Shown here one piece after another: positions 15,490-22,633 of a stretch of 32,468 bases of DNA. How positions within the stretch are numbered: position 1 is the first letter of the stretch; every line of letters begins with the position of its first letter. The DNA lies in assembly GCA_029262315.1 (NCBI GenBank), contig JAJCZP010000122.1, positions 1-32,468 of the forward strand. Reading direction: 5' to 3'. The DNA is from Deltaproteobacteria bacterium (lineage in GTDB: Bacteria > Desulfobacterota > Binatia > UTPRO1). Both the position numbers and the translations under genes were made by a program. The notes beneath the pieces are model-generated. The model was not told the DNA's origin. It did no database searches and saw only the letters and a program-made list of their open reading frames with translations.

Positions 15490-18039
15490 CTAGGGAATGG
15501 CCGTGCCGTCGAAGTAGGTCACCGCTTTGTCGTACACCTGGATACCTACCGTCGCACCAAGAATGCGGCCTTCGAAGTCATCGGCCTCGATGTGGATTCC
15601 ACCCCAGAGCCGGGATTGTCCCGCCTGGTCGGAGGCATCGTAGTAGGTCGCCCACTGGAGCACCACGGGCCCGCTCGGACCGATCTCGAAGACCAAATAG
15701 TCGTCCTGCGGTGCGGTGAACTCCCCGAGGCCCCCGGGGAAGAAGGGTGATCCCGTGATTCGCACCAGCACCTCCGCGGCGGCCCGACTGAAAGTGCTGT
15801 GCCCGGAGACGTAACTCGCGAAGGGCGGCGTCACGAACGTCGCGCGCTGATAGGCTACCCACTCCTCGGCGAGGACCCACCGCACGCCGCTGTATTCAGT
15901 CGCCGGATCCGCAGGCTCGCCCGGCCAGCTGAGTACCGCGATCTCCCCGAGGTGTCCTGCGAGATGCTCGTGCCTCTGCCCGGGGACAATCGAGGCGAGG
16001 GTAACGATCTCCACCACGCCGGGAACCAGCGGTAGGCCGTCGGCGTGAAACGATGGGTCTCCCATGTCCGTCGATTGTCCGAGACCTCCCATGTAGCGGA
16101 TCATCGAGATTGGACGGACGTAGTCGTAGACGCGCTTGGCACCCCACGCGGCAACCGCGGCATCGTGGACGGCGGCGTTCAACGGCAGGTACATCTTCAC
16201 GTCCCACTCGAGTGGATCGAGCACCGGCCCCGCACCCTCGAACTGACGGACAAAGAGAGGGTGATCCGTGACCGCGTTGGCAAGGGCGTTCCAGTGGCCG
16301 GGGGGCGTCTCCGACGTTGGCCCGTCGGCCCAGAACTCGGCCAGCACGCGTCCGAAGTCGGCGCGCTTGACGATCTGGGGTAGGTAGGCCTCCCCCGTAG
16401 ACGGGTTGGTGGCATAGCCGGTGCCGTCGTTGGCCCCGAGGGAGTTGTCGCCGAGCGAGGCCGGCGAGATATCGAGCATCGCCGGATCCTCGGGCGAAAG
16501 CAGACTCGAGTACTCGATCACCTGCGCCGCCTGGGCTTTGAAGTCGTCGTCAGTGTCGACGTCGTGGAGCAGCGGCGGAGGGCCGGGCAGCACCGCGCCG
16601 AAATCGATGGCGAATGGCGTCACCGTCCCCCACTGGGGGCCGACGAACGACTGCACGTTCTCTGGAACGGGAATGCCGTTCTGTGTCACGGTCGAATCCA
16701 GTGCGAGCGGTTGCCAGCGGTTCGGATCGGACATCGTCGTCCCCGGCACGGCGACAATGAGGGGCAGGTTCTCTGGCACGTAGGTTGGGTCGGCGTAATT
16801 GATGTCCTCGTTTGCGCCGTCGGTCACTGCGGACGCGAGCACCGCGGCGCCAATGCGATTGCCGAGTTCGACCGGCGAATCCCCAACAGCGTCCGTAAAG
16901 TCCGGATCGTAGCCGAGGAGGTTCATCCGAGCGCGAAAGGCCGCCAGCGAGAGGGGCCCATTCGGCGAGATGGCATAGCGGGCAGCCAGCACGCGATACA
17001 CCGCGAAGCTGATCGCGGTTTCGCGATCGTGCTGCAGGTCGCCCGAAACGAGCTTCTCGGTGACCACATAGCCGTCGGCGGTGGCATCGTACGCCGCCCA
17101 CGCGTCCCACATCGCGACGGCCATGTGCAAAAGGTTGCGGGCATGAATCGGAGGACGTGGGAAATCGATGCGGATGGCGTCCAGGATCTCTTCGTTCCAC
17201 TGACGCGCCACGGAGTACTGGGTAGGTCGCTCACCGCAATAGAGGATGGCGACCCCATCCTCGAACCGGTGCGTCAGCTCTCCCTCGATATTATCCCCCG
17301 CGTTCACGGCGAGCGCGGCGTCACACGCCACGCGCTCGTCGAGGCACGCGCCCAGCTCGGCCGCGGAAACGAACCCACATGGTCCCGGAAAGGCGGCAGC
17401 TATATCGCTCTCCGCACAACGTCGTGCGAGGCGGACACCACGTCGCTGATCCCGCCGCAGCGTCGAGGGCGTCTCGGTGCCGACGCACGCCGCGAGCCAC
17501 TGCGGGTCGTCGATCGCCCCGCGGCGGAGCCCCGTTGCGCTGCACTTGTTGAAGCGTTTCAGCCGATCGGTGAGTGTCGTCAGCATGTGCTTCGCGGCCT
17601 CGCGCTGACACTTGGTGGTCGCTTTGCTGCCGACGCCCACGGCCAACGCCACGTCGAGATCGTCCCCGAATACGTCCGTCACGGAGGCCAAGGTCGCGAA
17701 CGCGGCGTTGACCTCGTCGGCGTCGCGGGCGCCGAAATCAGGGGCCTCCGTGCACTTCCTCGCCTCCGTCGCCTCCGTCTTAGCGTGCGCCTTCGCCACC
17801 CGGCGCCTGTTGTCGGCGCTCAGACAGTCCTCCGCCGACTGCCCGGCCGGCAACCTGCCGGCGAGCCCGAGCTTGACGCAATCGACAAGGTCCCGCGCCA
17901 CGGCCTTCGCGAGGCGCGCACCGGCATCGTTCAGCTTGGTGATACAGGTACGCTGCGCACGGGTCTGTTGATCCGCCGCAACGGGAGTCGTGGCGAGGAG
18001 CGCCAGGATGGTCACCACCACACCGGTGAGTATCCGCAT
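15490..18039 (-). CDS. Secreted Cys-rich N-terminus plus vanadium haloperoxidase/PAP2-fold protein
   Basis: This 849-aa exported protein has a signal peptide (about 1-23), two Cys/Lys-rich modules (about 30-140 and 141-240) like those at 3249, then a vanadate-dependent haloperoxidase/PAP2 domain (about 275-849) with a DUF6851-like start (NEEILDAIRIDFPRPP). The vanadate/phosphate pocket looks complete: KRVYDYVRP gives the KX6RP motif (K635, R642), PPFASYVSGHST gives PSGH-like His747, and SRLWGGIHIEADD gives SRXXXXXH (R810, H816). Enzymes with this site oxidise halides with peroxide or hydrolyse phosphoesters; which one applies cannot be decided. ATG 18039 is chosen for the signal peptide. An upstream Cys-rich lipoprotein gene and a downstream unknown gene lie on the same strand. 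Confidence 0.88.
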   Translation of the reverse strand: MRILTGVVVTILALLATTPVAADQQTRAQRTCITKLNDAGARLAKAVARDLVDCVKLGLAGRLPAGQSAEDCLSADNRRRVAKAHAKTEATEARKCTEAPDFGARDADEVNAAFATLASVTDVFGDDLDVALAVGVGSKATTKCQREAAKHMLTTLTDRLKRFNKCSATGLRRGAIDDPQWLAACVGTETPSTLRRDQRRGVRLARRCAESDIAAAFPGPCGFVSAAELGACLDERVACDAALAVNAGDNIEGELTHRFEDGVAILYCGERPTQYSVARQWNEEILDAIRIDFPRPPIHARNLLHMAVAMWDAWAAYDATADGYVVTEKLVSGDLQHDRETAISFAVYRVLAARYAISPNGPLSLAAFRARMNLLGYDPDFTDAVGDSPVELGNRIGAAVLASAVTDGANEDINYADPTYVPENLPLIVAVPGTTMSDPNRWQPLALDSTVTQNGIPVPENVQSFVGPQWGTVTPFAIDFGAVLPGPPPLLHDVDTDDDFKAQAAQVIEYSSLLSPEDPAMLDISPASLGDNSLGANDGTGYATNPSTGEAYLPQIVKRADFGRVLAEFWADGPTSETPPGHWNALANAVTDHPLFVRQFEGAGPVLDPLEWDVKMYLPLNAAVHDAAVAAWGAKRVYDYVRPISMIRYMGGLGQSTDMGDPSFHADGLPLVPGVVEIVTLASIVPGQRHEHLAGHLGEIAVLSWPGEPADPATEYSGVRWVLAEEWVAYQRATFVTPPFASYVSGHSTFSRAAAEVLVRITGSPFFPGGLGEFTAPQDDYLVFEIGPSGPVVLQWATYYDASDQAGQSRLWGGIHIEADDFEGRILGATVGIQVYDKAVTYFDGTAIP

Positions 18040-18129
18040 GCCGCCAGATTCTATACGGCAGGGCCGGGCCCTGGCCATCGTGAATCTGACTACGCGACCG
18101 GACCTTCGGGCGCATCCGGCCGCAATCGA

Positions 18130-18151
18130 TCGGATGACAAGTATCATCCGA
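18130..18151 (-). terminator. Candidate terminator/attenuator hairpin
   Basis: TCGGATGA and TCATCCGA form perfect 8-bp arms with a 6-nt loop, 5 nt past the stop of the Cys-rich lipoprotein on the minus strand. No T-run follows. It may end that transcript or reduce read-through into the haloperoxidase-fold gene. Confidence 0.4.
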
Positions 18152-18156
18152 AGGCC

Positions 18157-18552
18157 TCACTTCGCGGGATCGCGACCCCGGAAGATGCGCTTCCGGACCT
18201 CCTCGTCGGGCTCCAGAACCGGATCGGCAACGCCCTCAGTACGCCAGGTCGGACAGATGTCGTCGGGAACGCAGAACGAACGATCGACGTTGGTCCGAAA
18301 ACACACCTGCCCCTCCGGGCACTGACCGTCCAGACACCCCTGCCGTCCCGCACAGACGTGCGGATTGACGACCGTCCCGTCTGGGCAGTTTATGTGCCAG
18401 AGCGAGAGACAGATTGTCCGACACGAATCGCGAAGCGTGAATCCGCCCCCCGTCGTCGTGCACGCGTCACCCACTCGTCCCGAGCGGCACCCGGGAAGCA
18501 CCGCCAGGCCGAGCAAGATGGCCACCGCAATGAGACTCGCTCGGTTCAGCAT
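18157..18552 (-). CDS. Cys-rich lipoprotein
   Basis: This 131-aa lipoprotein has the signal MLNRASLIAVAILLGLAVLPGC, with lipobox Cys22. The mature part has about ten Cys in a disulfide-rich pattern (GDACTTTGGGF, SCRTICLSLWHINCPDG, CAGRQGCLDGQCPEGQVCF, SFCVPDDICP), resembling small EGF- or Dickkopf-like knots seen in delta-proteobacterial surface lipoproteins. No function is known to me. ATG 18552 is chosen to start right at the signal; an upstream GTG at 18588 would add 12 residues and overlap the divergent hemerythrin gene. Only 22 bp separate it from that gene. It precedes the haloperoxidase-fold gene by 117 bp, with a hairpin in between. Confidence 0.75.
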   Translation of the reverse strand: MLNRASLIAVAILLGLAVLPGCRSGRVGDACTTTGGGFTLRDSCRTICLSLWHINCPDGTVVNPHVCAGRQGCLDGQCPEGQVCFRTNVDRSFCVPDDICPTWRTEGVADPVLEPDEEVRKRIFRGRDPAK

Positions 18553-18574
18553 TCCCGATGTATAGATAGAACCC
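18553..18574. promoter_or_regulatory. Compact divergent promoter region
   Basis: Only 22 bp lie between the two start codons, with TATAGAT (18561-18567) reading as a -10-like element towards the hemerythrin and TATACA on the other strand. No ribosome site is visible for either gene, which fits leaderless or nearly leaderless messages (inference). Confidence 0.35.
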
Positions 18575-19057
18575 ATGCCGCCACTCAAGCGACGCGAGGA
18601 ACTGCAGGCGCTCTCGGAAGATCACCACAACGGGCTCGTGATCGCGGTTCGATGCCGGCGACTGGCCGAAGGGACGTTCGACGCGGATCGCTCGCAGTTT
18701 TGGACCTCCGTGATCGAGTTCTGGCGGCTACAGGTCGCTCCCCACTTCGAGGTGGAAGAGGAGTACCTGCTTCCCGCGCTCCGCGCCCTGGATGAAGGGG
18801 ATATGGCGGAACGGATTCTGAGCGAGCACGGCCGCTTGCGAGCCATGCTCCGAGAGACCGCCCCTACCGATGCGCAGCTCCTCGCCTTCGGGCAACTACT
18901 CGACGATCATATCCGCTACGAGGAACGCGTCGTCTTCGCATCCACCCAGAACAAACTCGACGCCAACACATTGGCCAATATTCGCCGCGCCAGTTTCGAT
19001 ATCCCGCAGATCTGTCCGACGACGTTTCGGCCGCTACCGCGCGCGCGCGCCCGGTAG
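18575..19057 (+). CDS. Hemerythrin HHE domain protein
   Basis: This 160-aa single-domain protein has the HHE cation-binding four-helix bundle that holds a di-iron site and binds oxygen, NO or senses redox state. Ligand candidates are His17/His18 (EDHHNG), His57 and Glu61 (PHFEVEEEYLLP), His85 (SEHGRLR) and His112 with Glu116 (DDHIRYEER); the H-HxxxE-H-HxxxE pattern is intact. The C-terminal about 40 residues, rich in Arg and Pro, lie outside the fold. ATG 18575 has no clear ribosome site. It is divergent from the Cys-rich lipoprotein gene and lies 22 bp upstream of the ATP-grasp gene on the same strand, so those two are probably co-transcribed. Confidence 0.9.
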   Translation: MPPLKRREELQALSEDHHNGLVIAVRCRRLAEGTFDADRSQFWTSVIEFWRLQVAPHFEVEEEYLLPALRALDEGDMAERILSEHGRLRAMLRETAPTDAQLLAFGQLLDDHIRYEERVVFASTQNKLDANTLANIRRASFDIPQICPTTFRPLPRARAR

Positions 19058-19079
19058 AACGACGTCCATCGCGCTCCCA

Positions 19080-20348
19080 ATGCCCTCTCATCCCCCGTCA
19101 CGTGTGATCGTCCTCGGCGTCGAGCACCCGCGGGCCCTCGCGGTGATCCGCTCGCTCGGCCGTGCCGGCGTCGCGATCGTCGCGATCGACCACGATCCCG
19201 CCGCCCGAGGCTTCTACTCACGGTACGTGACGCAACCATTCGTCGTCGGCCCCACACATGCCGCCGCGGCGGCGCTCCTCGAAACGCTCGGACGCGCAGG
19301 TGGCGGTATCCTCATCCCCACGAACGATCACTATCTCTCCCTGGTGGCCCGCCACCACGCCGAGCTTACCCGACACTTCGTCTCAACGGCCCCACCGTGG
19401 CCCGTGCTCGAGCAACTCATGCACAAGCCGTTCTGTTTCGCACTCGCACGCGCCGCGGATGTGCGCACGCCAGAGTGGTTCGTGCCGCGGGACATCGAGG
19501 AGCTCGATCGCATCATCGCCGAGTTCGACTTCGAGCGACATGCCTACATCGTAAGCGTGGCCGACGAGAGCAACGACCTTCCCGCCGATCCCACGACCCT
19601 TCGGAAGACCAAGGCAGGCGGACGGGATCCGGCCACGTTCCGCGCCGACTGTCTCGACGTGCTCACCCGCACGGGACGACTTCCGGTAATCATGCGCGTC
19701 GTACCCGGTGAGGCGCGCACGAGTGTCGGGGTGTCTATGGTCGTCGATCGCCATCAGGGCGTGCACGCCTGCCACGCCATCCGACGCTTACAGATGTACC
19801 TCTACCGACGCGACCACATATACCAGCACCCGTATGAACTCGGCGCCAACGTGTACTGCGAATCGGTACACGACGACGAAGCGATCGCCGCCGCCGAGCG
19901 ATTCGTGCACCAGAGCGACTACTACGGTCCCCTCACTCTCGAGTTCCGACGCGATGCGAGCGATGGGCGTCTCGTCCTGGTAAAAGCCGATCCCCGCGTC
20001 GTCCGCGCGACGGCGCTGTCGACGGCCCTCGGCCTCGACGTCCCGACGACCCTCTACGCGGCATTCAGCGGCGGCACGATACCGGCTGCGCGCGGCTACT
20101 CAGAAGGCACCGTCTGGGTCTGGCTCACCTGGTACCTGAACACCCTGTGGCGGAATCGCAGCCATAGTCCAGTTGGGCGAGAGATCGTGCGCTTCACGCG
20201 CGCCCTCCCACGGACACGCGCATGGGCATACCTCGACCGCCGCGACCTCTTGCCGTTTTTGGTGGATGGTTGGCGTTGGGCCGCGAAGTGGCTCGGCATC
20301 GCGGGCCGCTGGGCACGCCGAACGTTCTCGTTCGGCGCTGGACGCTGA
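19080..20348 (+). CDS. ATP-grasp-like protein with altered active site
   Basis: This 422-aa protein has the layout of COG3919-type carboxylate-amine ligases: an N-terminal dinucleotide-like strand (SRVIVLGVEHPRALAVIRSLGRAG), IPTNDHYLSLVARH, an ALARAADVRTPEWF segment, the central ATP-grasp lobes, and GLDVPTTLYAAFSGG. Several catalytic positions look changed: the usual VVLKP lysine is Ser159, the QE before the IPG motif reads Met205/Arg206, and the Mg-binding EIN-PR reads Lys302-Ala-Asp304 (VKADPR), while Glu288 remains. It may be a pseudoenzyme or bind a different ligand (inference). ATG 19080 is chosen as the fold begins there. The C-terminal 80 residues are basic and Trp-rich. It converges with the histidine kinase with no gap between stops. 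Confidence 0.75.
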   Translation: MPSHPPSRVIVLGVEHPRALAVIRSLGRAGVAIVAIDHDPAARGFYSRYVTQPFVVGPTHAAAAALLETLGRAGGGILIPTNDHYLSLVARHHAELTRHFVSTAPPWPVLEQLMHKPFCFALARAADVRTPEWFVPRDIEELDRIIAEFDFERHAYIVSVADESNDLPADPTTLRKTKAGGRDPATFRADCLDVLTRTGRLPVIMRVVPGEARTSVGVSMVVDRHQGVHACHAIRRLQMYLYRRDHIYQHPYELGANVYCESVHDDEAIAAAERFVHQSDYYGPLTLEFRRDASDGRLVLVKADPRVVRATALSTALGLDVPTTLYAAFSGGTIPAARGYSEGTVWVWLTWYLNTLWRNRSHSPVGREIVRFTRALPRTRAWAYLDRRDLLPFLVDGWRWAAKWLGIAGRWARRTFSFGAGR

Positions 20349-21743
20349 CTAAGCGCTCGCGTCCGCCGGCACGACGAGCGTGAACCGCGTGCCGGTGCCG
20401 ACGCGACTGGTAACCGTCACGGTCCCACCGATCGCGTCCACCAGCCGCCGCACGAGGTGCAGGCCGAGACCCACACCACCCCCCGAGACACCAGGAACCT
20501 GGCGAAACAGGTCGAAAACGTAGCGCAGTGCGCTTGCGGGAATGCCACAGCCGGTATCTTCCACGACGACGGCGATATCCCCGCCTCTGGTCTGACTGGC
20601 CGCGAGACGCACTTCTCCTTCTTCGGTGAACTTGAGGGCATTGTGCAACAAGTTCCGAACCACCGTCTTCACCTTGCCACGATCGGTGAGCACCGACGGC
20701 AGCGCATCGCTCGCGTCGACGCGGACAGACACGCCCGCACGCTGCCACCCGTCGGGAATCTGGGTGGTCACCTCGTGGAGGAGCGGCGCGATCGCGACGA
20801 GCTCACGCTCGATGGGAACGCGCCCCGACTCGAAGCGATTCAAATCGAGCAACGCGGTGATCATCTCGAGCAGCGCCAGCGACTCGCGCCGTACATTGCG
20901 GATACCACCGCGAAGCTCCTTCGTGAGCGGCCCCAATGCGTCGTCGAGCGCCATGTCGACATAGCCGACGATGACGTTCAGCGGGGAGCGGAGCTCGTGA
21001 GAGATCGCGCCTACGAACTCCGACTTCAGGCCGTTGGCGATCTCCGCCTCCTCGGTCGCCGCTCGCAGATCGGTTTCGGTTCGCCGAAGATCGGCGACCG
21101 TCCGCACAGTGAACCCCCAACCGAGCGCCATGACCAAACCGCCGAGCACACTCACCCACCAGGCGCGCTGTCCCCAGTCCGCAACTGCCGCGGCCTCCGC
21201 CGCAAGGGCATGCTGCGCCTCCGCCAACGCGGTCGACATGCCCACGGCGTACCGCGCCTTCTCGGCGAGATAGCTCTCGCTCTCGAGCAGCGCCAACGCC
21301 TGATCATTGCGGCCCGTTCGCGCAAGCACCAGCGCCTCGTACTCGAGCCCGACGAGTCGCCGATTCGCAGCATTGGTGGCGACTGCCGCGCGCGCGAGTT
21401 CGGAACTCGGATCGAGCCGAATGGTTTCCTGAATGAGCCTGTCGAGCAGGGGTTCGTTCGCACGGTAGCGCGCCTCCCACTGCGGGTCGCCCGAGGCGGC
21501 GGCCATCCTGGCGCTCATGGTGAGGACTTCGTCCAGGACGAGAACCTCTCCCGCCTTCTCGGCAAGGATTAATGCGGTCTCCTGGAGCTGTCGATGCCTG
21601 GTCTGAGTTTGCGCGCTGAACCACGCATAGGCGAGGACGATCGCAACGGCGGCAACCACCGCTACCGTAAGAATGGCCACGCGACCGTCGAGCCGAAATG
21701 ATTCGCCAGGAGACACCCTGCGGTACTCCCGAGCAGGACCCAT
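20349..21743 (-). CDS. Membrane sensor histidine kinase
   Basis: This 464-aa protein has two transmembrane helices (about 22-42 and 194-216) enclosing a helical, presumably periplasmic sensor region, then a cytoplasmic kinase core. The H-box ISHELRSPLN has phospho-acceptor His249, followed by N-box NLLHNALKFT, G1 DTGCGIP and G2 GGVGLGLHL, all intact. It autophosphorylates and passes phosphate to a response regulator in response to an unknown signal. No response-regulator gene is in the window, so it is an orphan here. The sensor domain is Glu/Ala-rich and helical, as in chemoreceptor-like four-helix modules. The stop is adjacent to that of the convergent ATP-grasp gene. ATG 21743 is used; no strong ribosome site is seen. 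Confidence 0.93.
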   Translation of the reverse strand: MGPAREYRRVSPGESFRLDGRVAILTVAVVAAVAIVLAYAWFSAQTQTRHRQLQETALILAEKAGEVLVLDEVLTMSARMAAASGDPQWEARYRANEPLLDRLIQETIRLDPSSELARAAVATNAANRRLVGLEYEALVLARTGRNDQALALLESESYLAEKARYAVGMSTALAEAQHALAAEAAAVADWGQRAWWVSVLGGLVMALGWGFTVRTVADLRRTETDLRAATEEAEIANGLKSEFVGAISHELRSPLNVIVGYVDMALDDALGPLTKELRGGIRNVRRESLALLEMITALLDLNRFESGRVPIERELVAIAPLLHEVTTQIPDGWQRAGVSVRVDASDALPSVLTDRGKVKTVVRNLLHNALKFTEEGEVRLAASQTRGGDIAVVVEDTGCGIPASALRYVFDLFRQVPGVSGGGVGLGLHLVRRLVDAIGGTVTVTSRVGTGTRFTLVVPADASA

Positions 21744-21889
21744 GCCAATGGCCCATGCCGTCGAGCCTCAGAATACCGCGCTCGTTCGATACCAGCGCCA
21801 GGGAGACTACGGAGCTATCGTCACGTTTTCGTCGCCGATCCCATCGGTGACACGCCCTGATGTGCCGCAACATTCGGCATAGGCGCACA

Positions 21890-22525
21890 CTACTCTACGC
21901 CGCGTCGACCGAACCCACGCCACCAATCCGCGCCCATTCGACGAAGGGACATCCGCGGCGCGCGGTTCGCGTGCGGAAACGGCACGGCGGGCACCTCGAG
22001 CCCCACAAACTCGCAGAGTCGCTGCCAGGGTCGCGCCTCCGACTCCCAACAGACTTGCAGCAATTGGTGAGGCTTGTCACGAAAATAGTCCCGGACATTC
22101 TCGTTGTGGCGTTCGTAGCGTTCGATGAACATCGCCAGCGTCGGCGGCTCGCCGACCTCGGCCAGCCAGCGTGACATGAGACCGTGCCGTGCCCACGCCG
22201 CACGATCGCTGCGAGCAACGGTCTCGGCATCTGGCCGCAAGGTCAAGACGAAGAGGCTGTTCGGATACCAGCGATCGAGCTCACGATAGAGATACAACCA
22301 GGGAGCGTCGGCAAGCGCCTCGAATTGATCGGCGGTGCGCCGAATCCTATCCTCGAACGGAACAAACTGTGCCGGATCGAGATCGAAATACCCGGACAGG
22401 TTGTCCAGCACAGGCATGAAGTGAAACTGCGCGCGGTATCCGAGCAGCGTCATCGCCTCACCGAAACTAGTCGTACCTGTCTTGAACATGCCGAGGCAGA
22501 AGACTCTGCGCCTGTGCTCGCTCAT
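21890..22525 (-). CDS. Sulfotransferase family protein
   Basis: This 211-aa protein has the PAPS-dependent sulfotransferase fold. The 5'-phosphosulfate loop is LGMFKTGTTSFGEAM (Lys15, Gly17, Thr18, Thr19, Ser20), and the 3'-phosphate-binding Arg-Ser region is LRPDAETVARSDRAAW. Such enzymes transfer sulfate from PAPS to an alcohol or amine on a sugar or small molecule. The length is short but typical for the group that lacks long insertions. ATG 22525 is chosen over GTG 22534 because it is nearest to the conserved strand; no ribosome site separates them. It is the last gene of the minus-strand run, 108 bp after the oxidoreductase gene, and may be transcribed separately. The acceptor cannot be read. 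Confidence 0.82.
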   Translation of the reverse strand: MSEHRRRVFCLGMFKTGTTSFGEAMTLLGYRAQFHFMPVLDNLSGYFDLDPAQFVPFEDRIRRTADQFEALADAPWLYLYRELDRWYPNSLFVLTLRPDAETVARSDRAAWARHGLMSRWLAEVGEPPTLAMFIERYERHNENVRDYFRDKPHQLLQVCWESEARPWQRLCEFVGLEVPAVPFPHANRAPRMSLRRMGADWWRGFGRRGVE

Positions 22526-22633
22526 CCAGATCACCGAGATTCGTAGGCAGCGGTACTGCGATTCGGAGAGCGCGTTCGCGAGGCCGCACCACCGAGGATC
22601 CGCGATGAAGACTGGCCCGTCGATGCTCCCGGA

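Noticed and set aside
16564-18795. Very long plus-strand open frame
   Set aside because: It is antisense to the haloperoxidase-fold gene, whose motifs and signal peptide are clear. High GC gives long shadow frames.
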